Positions 1 through 8,995 are shown, numbered from the stretch's first letter. The stretch: DNA of 64,000 nucleotides from Paraoerskovia marina DSM 21750 (GCF_000701465.1 NZ_JNIY01000003.1:124001-188000); one strand, 5' to 3'. Notes: a model not told the origin generated them from the sequence alone. Numbers and translations are program-made.

Positions 1-63
1 GCAGCGATGCGTTGTGGATCACTTAACCGCTTCGTTCAGTCAATGACGACAGGAGACATGGAA

Positions 64-1377
64 ATGAAGCTCAAGCACAGTGCCGGCTTCGCAGCCGCAG
101 GCGTGCTCGCGATGGCGCTCACGGCCTGCAGCAGCGGCAGCGACAGCGGTGACGACGCGGCGGAGAGCGGCGACGGCGCGATCAGCGGCGACATCACGGT
201 CCTGACCAACCGCACCGACCTGATCGACACGACGTTCCAGGACTACAAGAACACGTTCGAGTCCGAGTACCCGGACGTCAACGTCGAGTTCGAGGGCATC
301 ACGGACTACGAGGGTGACGTCTCGATCCGCCTCAACACGCAGGACTTCGGTGACGTCCTGCTGATCCCGAACACGGTCAGCAAGGACCAGCTCCCGAACT
401 TCTTCGCGCCCCTCGGCAGCGTGGACGAGGTCTCCGAGACCTACCGGTTCGTCTCCGAGCAGGCTTATGAGGACCAGGCCTACGGCGTCGCCATCACCGG
501 CAACGCCCAGGGCTACGTCATCAACAAGAAGGTGTGGGAGGAGGCCGGGATCACCGAGGCCCCGACCACGCCCGAGGAGTTCGTCGACGCGCTCCAGGCG
601 ATCGCCGACTCCACCGACGCGACCCCGTACTACACCAACTACGCGGACGGCTGGCCGCTCAGCCAGTGGCAGGGCAACCGCGGCGTGATGGCGGGCCCCG
701 AGACCGAGCAGATCCTCGCCGACACGGACGAACCCTGGACGGAGGGTGAGGAGCAGTACGCGATCGACTCGCTGCTCTACGACGTCGTGGACGCCGGCCT
801 GAGCGAGGACGACCCGACCACCACCAACTGGGAGGAGTCGAAGACCCTGCTGGGCTCCGGCGAGGTCGCCACGATGGTGCTCGGATCCTGGGCCGTGACC
901 CAGGTCCAGGACGCGGCCGAGGCCGCCGGCGGCAGCCCCGACGACATCGCCTACTGGCCGATGCCGTTCCAGGTCGACGGGTCGTTCCACTCCACGATCG
1001 GCGGCGACTACAAGAACGCCGTCAGCAAGTACTCGGAGAACCCCGAGGCTGCGCGCGCCTGGGTCGACTGGTTCGCCCAGGAGTCCGGCTACGCCGAGTC
1101 GCAGGGCGGCCTCGCGCCGACCGTCGAGGGCGAGCTTCCGTCGACGCTCTCCGAGTTCGAGTCGCTCGGTGTCGAGTTCGTCGAGATCGACCCGGCCCCG
1201 GCCGGCGAGGAGACCGCGCTCTCGGACATCTACGACACGGCCGAGATCGACCTGTGGGGCAACGTCTACCGCCAGAAGATGATCGACACCGCCCGCGGTG
1301 CCGCCGACGGCGACAAGGCCTCGTACTTCGACAGCCTCAACGAGCGCTGGTCGGCAGCACGCGCCGAGGTCGGCTGA
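64..1377 (+). CDS. ABC transporter sugar-binding lipoprotein (family 1 solute-binding protein)
   Basis: This 437-residue protein has a lipoprotein signal: a short basic start, a hydrophobic stretch and the lipobox LTAC with Cys22, followed by a Ser/Gly/Asp-rich linker. It should be anchored outside the membrane and capture an oligosaccharide for the two permeases downstream. The body looks like a family 1 carbohydrate-binding protein. I chose ATG 64 because AGGAG at 51-55 is correctly spaced from it; ATG 58 lies too close. Given the beta-mannosidase and GH113-like genes in the same operon, the ligand is probably a manno-oligosaccharide (inference). No ATPase gene is present, so a shared MsiK/UgpC-type ATPase elsewhere is likely. 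Confidence 0.9.
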   Translation: MKLKHSAGFAAAGVLAMALTACSSGSDSGDDAAESGDGAISGDITVLTNRTDLIDTTFQDYKNTFESEYPDVNVEFEGITDYEGDVSIRLNTQDFGDVLLIPNTVSKDQLPNFFAPLGSVDEVSETYRFVSEQAYEDQAYGVAITGNAQGYVINKKVWEEAGITEAPTTPEEFVDALQAIADSTDATPYYTNYADGWPLSQWQGNRGVMAGPETEQILADTDEPWTEGEEQYAIDSLLYDVVDAGLSEDDPTTTNWEESKTLLGSGEVATMVLGSWAVTQVQDAAEAAGGSPDDIAYWPMPFQVDGSFHSTIGGDYKNAVSKYSENPEAARAWVDWFAQESGYAESQGGLAPTVEGELPSTLSEFESLGVEFVEIDPAPAGEETALSDIYDTAEIDLWGNVYRQKMIDTARGAADGDKASYFDSLNERWSAARAEVG

Positions 1378-1394
1378 CCTTCCGCTCCGACCAC

Positions 1395-1425
1395 GGGTGG
1401 CCCCCGCAGCATCCGGGGGCCACCC
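1395..1425 (+). terminator. Intercistronic stem-loop after the binding-protein gene
   Basis: A perfect 12-bp stem (1395-1406 pairing with 1414-1425) with a 7-base loop sits between the binding protein and the first permease. There is no T-run. Such hairpins commonly act as partial terminators or 3' stabilisers that let the binding protein be made in excess over the permeases. That role is inferred from position. Confidence 0.7.
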
Positions 1426-1447
1426 ACCCTTCGTGAAAGGACCACTG

Positions 1448-2398
1448 ATGTCAGTGTCGACCGGTGCCGACGTGCGGATGCGGCAGGGAACCAACCGCCG
1501 AGGGCTCCAGCCCCGCAGGCGTGGCGCCCGCAAGCCGCGTCAGGTCTTGACCCCGTGGCTGTTCCTCGTCGCGCCGGTCGTCCTGCTCGTGCTGTTCACC
1601 TACGTGCCGGTGACCAACATGGTCTGGTACAGCTTCACGAACTGGGACGGCCTGGACCCCGTCAAAGAGCCTGTCGGGTGGACGAACTACGTCGAGATCT
1701 TCACGCGGCCGGAGATCTTCCAGGTCTTCTTCGTCAGCCTCTACTACGTGCTCGGCGCGTTCGTCCAGCTCGCCCTCGCGCTCTACTTCGCCACGATCCT
1801 CAGCTTCTCGACGTGGTTCAAGAACTTCTTCAAGGGCATCCTCTTCTTCCCGTACCTGCTCAACGGCGTCGCGATCGGGCTCGTCTTCCTGTACTTCTTC
1901 CGGCCGGACGGCACGCTCGACGCACTGCTCTCGCTCGTCGGCGTGAACGAGCCGCCGCAGTGGCTCGGCAACCCCGACATCGTGAACGTCTCGCTCGCCT
2001 CGACGTCGGTCTGGCGCTACATGGGCCTGAACTTCGTGCTGTTCCTCGGCGCGATCCAGTCGATCCCCGAGGAGCTCTACGAGGCCGCAGAGCTCGACGG
2101 TGCCGGCAGCTGGGACAAGTTCCGCAGCATCATCCTGCCGGGCATCCGCCAGATCGTCGGGCTCTCCGTGATCCTGGCGATCTCGGGCGCACTGAGCGTC
2201 TTCGAGATCCCCTACATCATGACCGGCGGCGCCAACGGCACCGAGACCTTCGTGATCAAGACCGTCACGACAGCCTTCACCTTCTCCAAGGTCGGGCTCG
2301 CCTCCGCGATGGCTGTCGTCCTCCTCTTCATCGTGCTGGCGTTCACGTGGCTGCAGCGCACGATCTTCCCCGACGACAAGGTGGACCTGACATCATGA
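1448..2398 (+). CDS. ABC transporter sugar permease, MalF/UgpA type
   Basis: A 316-residue membrane protein with a basic N-terminus, about six hydrophobic segments and the EAA loop (EELYEAAELDGAG) that docks the ATPase. It is the first of two permeases importing the oligosaccharide caught by the upstream lipoprotein. ATG 1448 is preceded by GAAAGGA at 1435-1441. The stop overlaps the start of the next gene (ATGA), so the two permeases are translationally coupled. Confidence 0.92.
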   Translation: MSVSTGADVRMRQGTNRRGLQPRRRGARKPRQVLTPWLFLVAPVVLLVLFTYVPVTNMVWYSFTNWDGLDPVKEPVGWTNYVEIFTRPEIFQVFFVSLYYVLGAFVQLALALYFATILSFSTWFKNFFKGILFFPYLLNGVAIGLVFLYFFRPDGTLDALLSLVGVNEPPQWLGNPDIVNVSLASTSVWRYMGLNFVLFLGAIQSIPEELYEAAELDGAGSWDKFRSIILPGIRQIVGLSVILAISGALSVFEIPYIMTGGANGTETFVIKTVTTAFTFSKVGLASAMAVVLLFIVLAFTWLQRTIFPDDKVDLTS

Positions 2399-3318
2399 CC
2401 GCCCTGCACACGAGGCCACGTCCCGTGGCTGCCCCGAGCCGCTGGGAGTCCGCCCGGATCGGTGCGCGACGCCAGATCCGCGCCGCCTCACCCCTGCTGG
2501 GACCGATCGGGGCCGCGGCCAAGTACGCGAGTCTCTTCGTCGCCGTCGCGGTCGCCCTGATCCCCCTCGTCACCGTTCTCATGGCAGCGTTCAAGACGCC
2601 CGAGGAGTTCGCCACCACCTCGCCGCTGGACGCGCCGTCGAACTGGCTGAACTTCGACAACTTCGTCACGGCCTTCGTCAAGGGCGGGATGCTGACCGGG
2701 TTCGTCAACACCTCGATCATCCTGGTCGTCGCCGTCACGGGCACGGTCGTCATCGGGTCGATGACCGCCTACGCGCTCGACCGGTTCGACTTCCGAGGCC
2801 GCAAGCTCGTGCTGCTCGGCTTCCTGCTCGCCACCCTGGTGCCGGCCGTGACGACGCAGGTCGCGACCTTCCAGGTGATCAACGCCCTCGGGCTCTTCAA
2901 CACGCGTGGCGCCGCGATCGTCCTGTTCATGGGCACGGACATCGTCTCGATCTACATCTTCCTGCAGTTCATGCGGTCGATCCCGCGGTCGTTGGACGAG
3001 GCGGCGATGCTCGACGGCGCCAACCGCTTCTCGATCTACGCACGCATCGTCTTCCCACTGCTGAAGCCGGCGATCGCCACGGTCGTGATCATCAAGGGCC
3101 TGGCCATCTACAACGAGTTCTACATTCCCTTCCTCTACATGCCCTCCCGCGACCTCGGCGTCATCTCGACGTCCCTGTTCCGGTTCAAGGGCCCGTTCGG
3201 TGCGCAGTGGGAAGTCATCGCGGCCGGTGCCATGATCGTCATCATCCCGACGCTCATCGCGTTCCTCGTACTTCAGCGGCACATCTACAACGGCATGACC
3301 TCAGGAGCTACCAAGTGA
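2395..3318 (+). CDS. ABC transporter sugar permease, MalG/UgpE type
   Basis: A 307-residue permease with an extended cytoplasmic N-terminus, six hydrophobic segments and the EAA loop (SLDEAAMLDGANR). It should pair with the preceding permease to form the membrane channel. It starts at ATG 2395, overlapping the previous stop by four bases, and its own stop overlaps the GTG of the beta-mannosidase (GTGA). This run of overlaps ties import directly to hydrolysis. Confidence 0.92.
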   Translation: MTALHTRPRPVAAPSRWESARIGARRQIRAASPLLGPIGAAAKYASLFVAVAVALIPLVTVLMAAFKTPEEFATTSPLDAPSNWLNFDNFVTAFVKGGMLTGFVNTSIILVVAVTGTVVIGSMTAYALDRFDFRGRKLVLLGFLLATLVPAVTTQVATFQVINALGLFNTRGAAIVLFMGTDIVSIYIFLQFMRSIPRSLDEAAMLDGANRFSIYARIVFPLLKPAIATVVIIKGLAIYNEFYIPFLYMPSRDLGVISTSLFRFKGPFGAQWEVIAAGAMIVIIPTLIAFLVLQRHIYNGMTSGATK

Positions 3319-5867
3319 CGAGCACGACGGCGCCGACGGCGGCGCACACGACCACCCGTCCGACCGGCGTCCTGCGTCACGACCTGGTCACGGGGTGGAC
3401 CGTCACCCCGGTCGCCGGGCCCGCCCTGGGCCGGGTCACCGACCCGGTCCCCGCGACGGTCCCCGGCAGCGTGCACACCGACCTGCTCGCGGCCGGCGTG
3501 ATCGCCGACCCGTACCTGGACGACAACGAGTCGGCCCAGAAGTGGATCGCGCACAGCGACTGGCGCTACGAGACGACCTTCGAGTGGACGGCCGGCGGTC
3601 ACGACCGTCACGACCTGGTGCTCGAGGGGGTCGACACCGTCGCGACGGTCGAGGTCAACGGGGTCGTCGTCGTCGAGCCGCGCAACATGCACCGCAGCTA
3701 CCGGGTGGACGTGGGCGAGCACCTGCACGACGGCGAGAACCGGCTGGTCGTCACGTTCGCCTCGGCCGTCCGCTACGCAGACGCCCAGTCGCTGGCGCTC
3801 GGCTACCGCCCGCAGGTCAACCACCACCCGTTCAACGCGATCCGCAAGATGGCGTGCAGCTTCGGGTGGGACTGGGGGATCGACACGGCGACGAGCGGCC
3901 TGTGGAAGCCCGTCGCGATCGAGTCCTGGTCGACGGCCCGTCTCGCCTCGGTGCGCCCGGTGGTCACGGTCGACGTCCCCGACGGTGCCCGTGCGGGCGC
4001 CCGGGGTGACGGCGTCGTCGAGGTCCACGTCGAAATCGAGCGTGCGCCGTCGTCCACCGAGGCGCTCGACGTCGTCGCCCGGGTGGGTGAGGCCGCGACC
4101 ACGGTGACCGTCCCGGCCGGGGAGTCGTGCGCCGTCGTGCGCGTCGAGGTGCCGCAGGCCGAGCTGTGGTGGCCGCGCGGATACGGCGAGCAGCCGTTGT
4201 ACGACGCCGTGGTGTCGATCCGTACAGAGGCTGATCGGGACGAGTGGGCCGGGCGGCTGGGCTTCCGCGACGTCGGCCTGCGGATGGAGCCGGACGCCGA
4301 GGGGACGAGCTTCGACGTCGTCGTCAACGGGCGCACGATCTGGGTCAAGGGCGCCAACTGGATCCCGGACGACGCCTTCCCACACCGCGTCACCCGCGAG
4401 CGCTACGCCGCGCGGATCGCCCAGGCGGAGTCCGCCAACATGAACCTGCTCCGGGTCTGGGGCGGCGGCATCTACGAGGCTGACGACTTCTACGAGCTCT
4501 GCGACGAGCGCGGCATGCTCACGTGGCAGGACTTCCTCTTCGCCTGCGCGGCGTACGCCGAGGAGGACCCGCTGCGCTCGGAGGTCGAGGCCGAGGTCCG
4601 CGAGAACGTGACGCGCCTGGCGCACCACGCCTCCCTCGTGCTCTGGAACGGCAGCAACGAAAACATCTGGGGCTGGCACGACTGGGGCTGGCCCGCGCGC
4701 CTGGACGGCCGGACCTGGGGCCTCGGGTACTACACCGACCTGATCCCCGCGATCCTCGGCGAGCTGGACCCGCACCGCCCGTACACCCCGTCGTCCCCGT
4801 GGTCCGGCTCGCTCGACGTGCACCCCAACGACGTCGACCACGGCTCGATGCACTCGTGGGAGCTGTGGAACCGGCTCGACTGGCCGCACTACCGCGATCT
4901 CGTCCCGCGGTTCATGGCGGAGTTCGGGTGGCAGGGGCCGCCCACGTGGTCGACCCTGACGCGGTCGATCTCGGACCACCCGCTCACCCCCGAGTCCCCG
5001 GGCATGCAGGTGCACCAGAAGGCGATGACCGGCAACGACAAGCTCACCGACGGGCTCGTCGCGCACGTCCCGATGCCGGACGACATGGACGACTGGCACT
5101 GGGCGATGTCCTGGAACCAGGCGGTCGCGATCCGCACGGCGATCACGCACCTGCGCTCGTTCGGCGAGCGCTGCACGGGCTCCGTCGTCTGGCAGCTCAA
5201 CGACTGCTGGCCAGTCGTCTCCTGGGCGGCGGTCGACGGCGACGGGCACGCCAAGCCCCTGCTGCACGCGCTGCGTCAGGCCTATGCCGACCGGCTGGTG
5301 ACCGTCCAGCCGCGCTCCGCGGACGGCGGCCACGGCACCGGCTCGCTCGCCGTGGTGCTGCACAACGACACCGACGAGGCGTGGGGCGGCGAGCTCCTCC
5401 TGCGTCGCGTCCGTGGCGTGGCCGCCGGTGCCGGTGACGTCCTCGCGGAGAAGACGGTCGCGGTCGACGTCGGCCCGCGCGGGGTCGTGCAGGTCGAGGT
5501 CCCGGCCGAGGTCGTCGAGGCCGGTGACGCCGCGACCGAGGTCGTCGTCGCCACGCTCGACGGAGCGCGCGACGTCTGGTTCCACGTGGAACCACGCGAC
5601 GCGACCGCGGGGACGCTCGAGGCGACGGCCGAGCGCGACGGGCGCGACGTCGTCGTGCGCGTGACCGCCCACGGCCTCGTCCGTGACGTCACGCTGCTCG
5701 TGGACAAGGTGGTGCCGTCGGCGGAGGTCGACCGCGCGCTCGTGACGCTCCTGCCCGGCGAGACTGCGGAGTTCCGCGTCTCGGGGGCCGGCGACGCGGC
5801 ACCCGAGGCGTTCTGTGCGCCGACGGTGCTCCGCCACGTCGGTCAGCTCGTGGGCGGTGCCGCGTGA
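3315..5867 (+). CDS. Beta-mannosidase, glycoside hydrolase family 2
   Basis: An 850-residue GH2 enzyme with no signal peptide, so probably cytoplasmic, releasing mannose from the non-reducing end of imported beta-manno-oligosaccharides. The N-terminal galactose-binding-like domain, immunoglobulin-like domain and TIM barrel follow in order. The acid/base Glu449 lies in WNGSNENIWG and the nucleophile Glu536 in MAEFGWQGPP. The KGANWIPDDAFP segment is characteristic of beta-mannosidases rather than beta-galactosidases. The GTG start at 3315 overlaps the preceding stop, with AGGAG at 3303-3307. Length matches the family. Confidence 0.93.
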   Translation: MTSTTAPTAAHTTTRPTGVLRHDLVTGWTVTPVAGPALGRVTDPVPATVPGSVHTDLLAAGVIADPYLDDNESAQKWIAHSDWRYETTFEWTAGGHDRHDLVLEGVDTVATVEVNGVVVVEPRNMHRSYRVDVGEHLHDGENRLVVTFASAVRYADAQSLALGYRPQVNHHPFNAIRKMACSFGWDWGIDTATSGLWKPVAIESWSTARLASVRPVVTVDVPDGARAGARGDGVVEVHVEIERAPSSTEALDVVARVGEAATTVTVPAGESCAVVRVEVPQAELWWPRGYGEQPLYDAVVSIRTEADRDEWAGRLGFRDVGLRMEPDAEGTSFDVVVNGRTIWVKGANWIPDDAFPHRVTRERYAARIAQAESANMNLLRVWGGGIYEADDFYELCDERGMLTWQDFLFACAAYAEEDPLRSEVEAEVRENVTRLAHHASLVLWNGSNENIWGWHDWGWPARLDGRTWGLGYYTDLIPAILGELDPHRPYTPSSPWSGSLDVHPNDVDHGSMHSWELWNRLDWPHYRDLVPRFMAEFGWQGPPTWSTLTRSISDHPLTPESPGMQVHQKAMTGNDKLTDGLVAHVPMPDDMDDWHWAMSWNQAVAIRTAITHLRSFGERCTGSVVWQLNDCWPVVSWAAVDGDGHAKPLLHALRQAYADRLVTVQPRSADGGHGTGSLAVVLHNDTDEAWGGELLLRRVRGVAAGAGDVLAEKTVAVDVGPRGVVQVEVPAEVVEAGDAATEVVVATLDGARDVWFHVEPRDATAGTLEATAERDGRDVVVRVTAHGLVRDVTLLVDKVVPSAEVDRALVTLLPGETAEFRVSGAGDAAPEAFCAPTVLRHVGQLVGGAA

Positions 5868-6832
5868 CCGCCGTCGTGCCCCTGCCGGGCGGACCGGTGC
5901 TGGGGATGACCTGGGGATGGCCCGGCGTCCGGGGGACGTGGGCGACCGAGGCCGCCGAGGCGTCGATGACCGCGATGGTGGACGACCTGGCTACGACCTG
6001 GACCGCCGTCACGTACGCCACCGAGCAGCAGACGGTGTACTCGACGCAGATCCCGTTCACCGAGGCGCCGACACTCACCGACGACGAGGTCCGGTGGGGG
6101 ATCCGGGCCGCCAAGGAACGCGGCCAGAAAGTCTGCCTCAAGCCGGTCGTCAACGTCGCCGACGGAACCTGGCGCGCCTACATCGGATTCCTCGAGCCGG
6201 ACGTGCCCAACGAGCCGACCTGGGGCCAGTGGTTCGACTCCTACCGCGCGTTCATCGTGCACCACGCACGGATCGCGGAGGAGGAGGGTGCGGAAATGTT
6301 CTGCGTCGGCTGCGAGATGGTCCGCTCCGACAAGTACGACGACGAGTGGCGCCGTACCGTCGCCGCCGTGCGCGAGGTGTACACCGGCCTGGTCACGTAC
6401 AACTGCGACAAGTACCAGGAGGACCGCGTCACCTGGTGGGACGCCGTCGACGTGATGAGCGCGTCCGGCTACTACCCGGAGGGCGGCTGGGAGGCGCAGC
6501 TCGACCGGGTCGAGGCCGTCGTGGAGCGCGAGGGCAAGCCGTTCTTCTTCATGGAGACCGGGTGCCCGAGCCGCACCGGCTCGGCACGGGTCCCCAACGA
6601 CTGGACCCTGGTGGGGGAGCCCGACGTCGGCGAGCAGGAGCGGTGGTACGCCGACATGCTCGCCGCAACGGCCGCACGCCCCTGGGTGCAGGGCTGGGTG
6701 CTGTGGGACTGGCCCGCCACGCTGTACTCCTCGCAGGACGCGGCGCAGGACGACGACTATTGTCCGTACGCCAAGCCTGCCGCCGCCGTCATCGCCGAGC
6801 GGTACAGGGCACTCGCCACCCCGGAGGACTGA
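5864..6832 (+). CDS. GH113-like clan GH-A glycoside hydrolase (probable mannan/oligomannan hydrolase)
   Basis: A 322-residue protein without a signal peptide. It begins with LGMTWGWPGVRG, contains KPVVNVADGTWR, and ends in a WVLWDWPA segment, a pattern like GH113 beta-mannanases of clan GH-A. The proposed acid/base Glu151 is in VGCEM and the proposed nucleophile Glu231 in FMETGCPS. It could cut manno-oligosaccharides internally after import, complementing the exo-acting beta-mannosidase whose stop overlaps its GTG start. The family assignment rests on motif recall, so a related GH5 or unclassified GH-A enzyme remains possible. Confidence 0.75.
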   Translation: MTAVVPLPGGPVLGMTWGWPGVRGTWATEAAEASMTAMVDDLATTWTAVTYATEQQTVYSTQIPFTEAPTLTDDEVRWGIRAAKERGQKVCLKPVVNVADGTWRAYIGFLEPDVPNEPTWGQWFDSYRAFIVHHARIAEEEGAEMFCVGCEMVRSDKYDDEWRRTVAAVREVYTGLVTYNCDKYQEDRVTWWDAVDVMSASGYYPEGGWEAQLDRVEAVVEREGKPFFFMETGCPSRTGSARVPNDWTLVGEPDVGEQERWYADMLAATAARPWVQGWVLWDWPATLYSSQDAAQDDDYCPYAKPAAAVIAERYRALATPED

Positions 6833-7818
6833 TGCCGTTCCTCGACCTGCCGCTCGCCGACCTCGAGTCGTACGTCGCCGACACCCGCGAACCCGACGAC
6901 CTGGACGCCTTCTGGCGGCGCACGCTGGCGGACTCTCGGGCGGCGGGCGGGGCCGTGCAGGTCAGTCCCGTCGATACCGGACTGACTGCGGTGACGGTCG
7001 ACGACGTCATCTTCCCCGGGTTCGCAGGAGACCCGGTCCGGGCCTGGCTCACCCGACCGGCCGGTGCCACGGGCGCCCTGCCCGTCATCGTCGAGCTCGT
7101 GGGGTACGGCGGTGGTCGCGGGATGCCGCACGAGCACACGCTCTGGGCCACCGCCGGGTTCGCGCACCTCGTGATGGACACCCGCGGGCAGGGCAGCGCG
7201 TGGGGCAACGGGGGTGCGACCCCCGACCCCCACGGCTCCGGACCCGCGACCCCGGGGTACCTCACCCGCGGGCTCGAGTCGCCCGAGCAGCACTACTACC
7301 GCCGGGTCGTCACCGACGGGGTGCGCGCCGTCGACGCCGTCGCACAGATCGAGGGCCTCGACGCCTCGCGCGTCGTGGTCAAGGGCATCAGCCAGGGCGG
7401 CGGGCTGGCGCTCGGGGTCGCCGGGCTGGCTCGTGGACTCTGCGGGGTCCTCGCCGACGTGCCGTTCCTGGCCGCGTTCGAGCGCGCCGTCGCGATCACG
7501 GACGAACGCCCGTACGGCGAGCTCCGGCAGTGGCTGTCCGTCCACCGCGACGGCGCAGCCCAGGCGCTCGCGACGCTCGCCTACGTGGACGCGGCCAACC
7601 TCGGTACCCGCGCGGACGCCCCGGCGCTGATGTCCGTCGCGCTGATGGACAACGTCTGCCCGCCGTCGACGGTGTACACGGCGTACAACCGGTACGCAGG
7701 ACCCAAGGAGATCGACGTCTACCCCTACAACGGGCACGAGGGCGGCCAGCAGCACCGGTTCCCGCGCCAGCTCGCCGCCGTGCGCCGGTGGGTGGGGCCC
7801 GACCGGCACGCCCGCTGA
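6832..7818 (+). CDS. Acetyl esterase, carbohydrate esterase family 7 (acetyl xylan esterase/cephalosporin-C deacetylase type)
   Basis: A 328-residue alpha/beta hydrolase with the CE7 markers: DTRGQG, the nucleophile elbow GISQGG (Ser187), the Asp273 region MDNVCPPST, and His302 in YNGHEGG. CE7 enzymes remove acetyl groups from short oligosaccharides in the cytoplasm. In this operon it probably deacetylates imported acetylated manno-oligosaccharides so that the two hydrolases can act. ATG 6832 shares one base with the preceding stop (TGATG), and GGAGG lies just upstream. It is the last gene of the operon. Confidence 0.9.
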   Translation: MPFLDLPLADLESYVADTREPDDLDAFWRRTLADSRAAGGAVQVSPVDTGLTAVTVDDVIFPGFAGDPVRAWLTRPAGATGALPVIVELVGYGGGRGMPHEHTLWATAGFAHLVMDTRGQGSAWGNGGATPDPHGSGPATPGYLTRGLESPEQHYYRRVVTDGVRAVDAVAQIEGLDASRVVVKGISQGGGLALGVAGLARGLCGVLADVPFLAAFERAVAITDERPYGELRQWLSVHRDGAAQALATLAYVDAANLGTRADAPALMSVALMDNVCPPSTVYTAYNRYAGPKEIDVYPYNGHEGGQQHRFPRQLAAVRRWVGPDRHAR

Positions 7819-7822
7819 CCCC

Positions 7823-7870
7823 CACGTCGGTCGAGCCTGCCCGCACGTCGGTCGAGCCCGTCGAGACCCC
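7823..7870. repeat. Duplicated 15-bp GGTCGAGCC-type intergenic repeat
   Basis: CACGTCGGTCGAGCC occurs at 7823-7837 and again at 7844-7858, and the second copy continues into CGTCGAGACCCC. The reverse complement resembles the GTCTCGAC-GGGCTCGACC repeats scattered between genes in many actinobacteria. It lies between two convergent genes and may help end transcription. The wider family membership is from memory. Confidence 0.5.
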
Positions 7871-8170
7871 CTATGCCGCGAACCGCGGACGCCGGCGGTT
7901 CGCCCGCTTGCGCTGACTCGCCGTCATGCCGCCCCAGACGCCCTTCTCCCGGACGTGGGCGAGGCCGTAGGCCCGGCACTCGGCGAGGACGGGGCACGAC
8001 TCGCACCGTGACGCCGCCTCGAGCTGCTCGTCGGCGTCGTCGGAGGTCCAGATCGCCGTCGCCGCGACCGACCCGCTCCGGCAGGGGATCCGGTCGCCGC
8101 TGCCCTCCGTGGCGTCGATGGCGTCGATCAGGTCGGCGAGGTCGACGTCCCGCTTCTCGTCGATGAACAT
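7871..8170 (-). CDS. WhiB-family iron-sulfur transcriptional regulator
   Basis: A 99-residue WhiB protein. It has the four-cysteine arrangement that binds a 4Fe-4S cluster: one Cys in IPCRSG, then CESCPVLAEC giving CxxC and a fourth Cys six residues later. The GVWGG turn and the basic tail (KRANRRRPR) follow. WhiB proteins act with a sigma factor and respond to redox or nitric oxide. The start at 8170 follows AGGAGG at 8175-8180. It is transcribed away from vapBC. Which WhiB subclass this is cannot be told from sequence alone. Confidence 0.9.
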   Translation of the reverse strand: MFIDEKRDVDLADLIDAIDATEGSGDRIPCRSGSVAATAIWTSDDADEQLEAASRCESCPVLAECRAYGLAHVREKGVWGGMTASQRKRANRRRPRFAA

Positions 8171-8266
8171 GGTGCCTCCTTCGGTTACCGGTAGTTCGGA
8201 GCGAAGGGGGCGATCGGATGCAGACCGGAGACTCGCATCGTCGGGACGCGAGGGGAAGAGCGTCAT

Positions 8267-8283
8267 GTCTACCCGGGGTAGAC
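8267..8283. promoter_or_regulatory. Palindromic operator candidate between whiB and vapBC
   Basis: GTCTACCC-G-GGGTAGAC is a perfect 17-bp palindrome. It lies about 28 bases upstream of the vapB -10 box TATCGT (8311-8316), near the expected -35 position. VapB antitoxins usually repress their own operon through such palindromes, so this is the likely VapBC operator. It could also serve the divergent whiB gene. Confidence 0.5.
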
Positions 8284-8324
8284 GGTCTGATGTCCACGGT
8301 AGAAGCCGAGTATCGTGAGCGGGT

Positions 8325-8603
8325 ATGAGCCTGAACATCAAGAACGAACGGACGCACGCGCTCGTCCGACAGCTCGCAGAGCTCACCGGCACGTCCCAGA
8401 CGAGCGCCGTGGAGGGCGCGGTGCGGCGGCAGCTGGAGGCCGTGCTCGCAGAGCGAGAGCGGTCGGACGAGGCCGCCGACGCGCGACGACGCCGGGCAGG
8501 CGCCCTTATTGCGAGCCTTCGGGCCGACCTGACGGATGCGGACCGTGCGGCGTTGCGCGTCGCCGACGGTGATCTGTTCGACGAGTCGGGCCTGCCGGCA
8601 TGA
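8325..8603 (+). CDS. vapB: VapB-type antitoxin
   Basis: A 92-residue protein opening with MSLNIKNERTHALVRQLA and TGTSQTSAVEGA, the ribbon-helix-helix-like DNA-binding start of the PF07704 VapB/PSK antitoxins. The rest is charged and helical and should wrap the toxin. It neutralises VapC and represses the operon. ATG 8325 lies 8 bases after the -10 box TATCGT (8311-8316) with no Shine-Dalgarno sequence, so it is probably leaderless. It overlaps vapC by four bases. Confidence 0.88.
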   Translation: MSLNIKNERTHALVRQLAELTGTSQTSAVEGAVRRQLEAVLAERERSDEAADARRRRAGALIASLRADLTDADRAALRVADGDLFDESGLPA

Positions 8604-8995
8604 TCGTCGACACCTCCGCGATCGTCGCGGTGCTGCTCGACGAACCTGCGGCACCGGCGATCGCCGAGCTGCTCCTCACGGAGACATCGGCGATGTCCGC
8701 GGCCACGCTCGTCGAGCTCGGTGCCGTCGTCGGGGGTCGCCTCCCGCCGCAGCAACGTCGCCGTCTTGACGCGTTGATGGAGCTCTGGGAGATCGAGATC
8801 GTCCCGTGCGACGCGGTCCAGGCCGAGATCGCGCGCGCGGCCTACCGCGACTTCGGGCGGGGGAGCGGACACGCTGCACGGCTCAACCTCGGGGACTGCT
8901 ACGCGTACGCGCTCGCGTCGGACCGTGGTGAACCGCTGCTGTTCGTCGGCGACGACTTCTCGCACACGGATCTCACCCCGGCGCTCGTGGGCTGA
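8600..8995 (+). CDS. vapC: VapC ribonuclease toxin (PIN domain)
   Basis: A 131-residue PIN-domain protein. The acidic metal-binding residues are visible: Asp4 in MIVDTSA, Glu39 in LVELG, Asp99 in NLGDC and Asp118 in FVGDDF. VapC toxins are Mg-dependent endoribonucleases that cut tRNA or rRNA until VapB blocks them. The start overlaps the vapB stop (ATGA), the usual toxin-antitoxin layout. All catalytic residues are present, so the toxin looks intact. Its RNA target cannot be read from sequence. Confidence 0.88.
   Translation: MIVDTSAIVAVLLDEPAAPAIAELLLTETSAMSAATLVELGAVVGGRLPPQQRRRLDALMELWEIEIVPCDAVQAEIARAAYRDFGRGSGHAARLNLGDCYAYALASDRGEPLLFVGDDFSHTDLTPALVG

Noticed and set aside
40-1533. 497-codon minus-strand frame over the binding-protein gene
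   Set aside because: It lies antisense to a clear lipoprotein gene, has low-complexity Arg/Val/Asp/Leu composition, and has no family match.
3285-5837. 850-codon open frame on the minus strand
   Set aside because: It is the antisense shadow of the beta-mannosidase. It is Arg/Val/Asp-rich with no recognisable motif, which is expected opposite a GC-rich gene.
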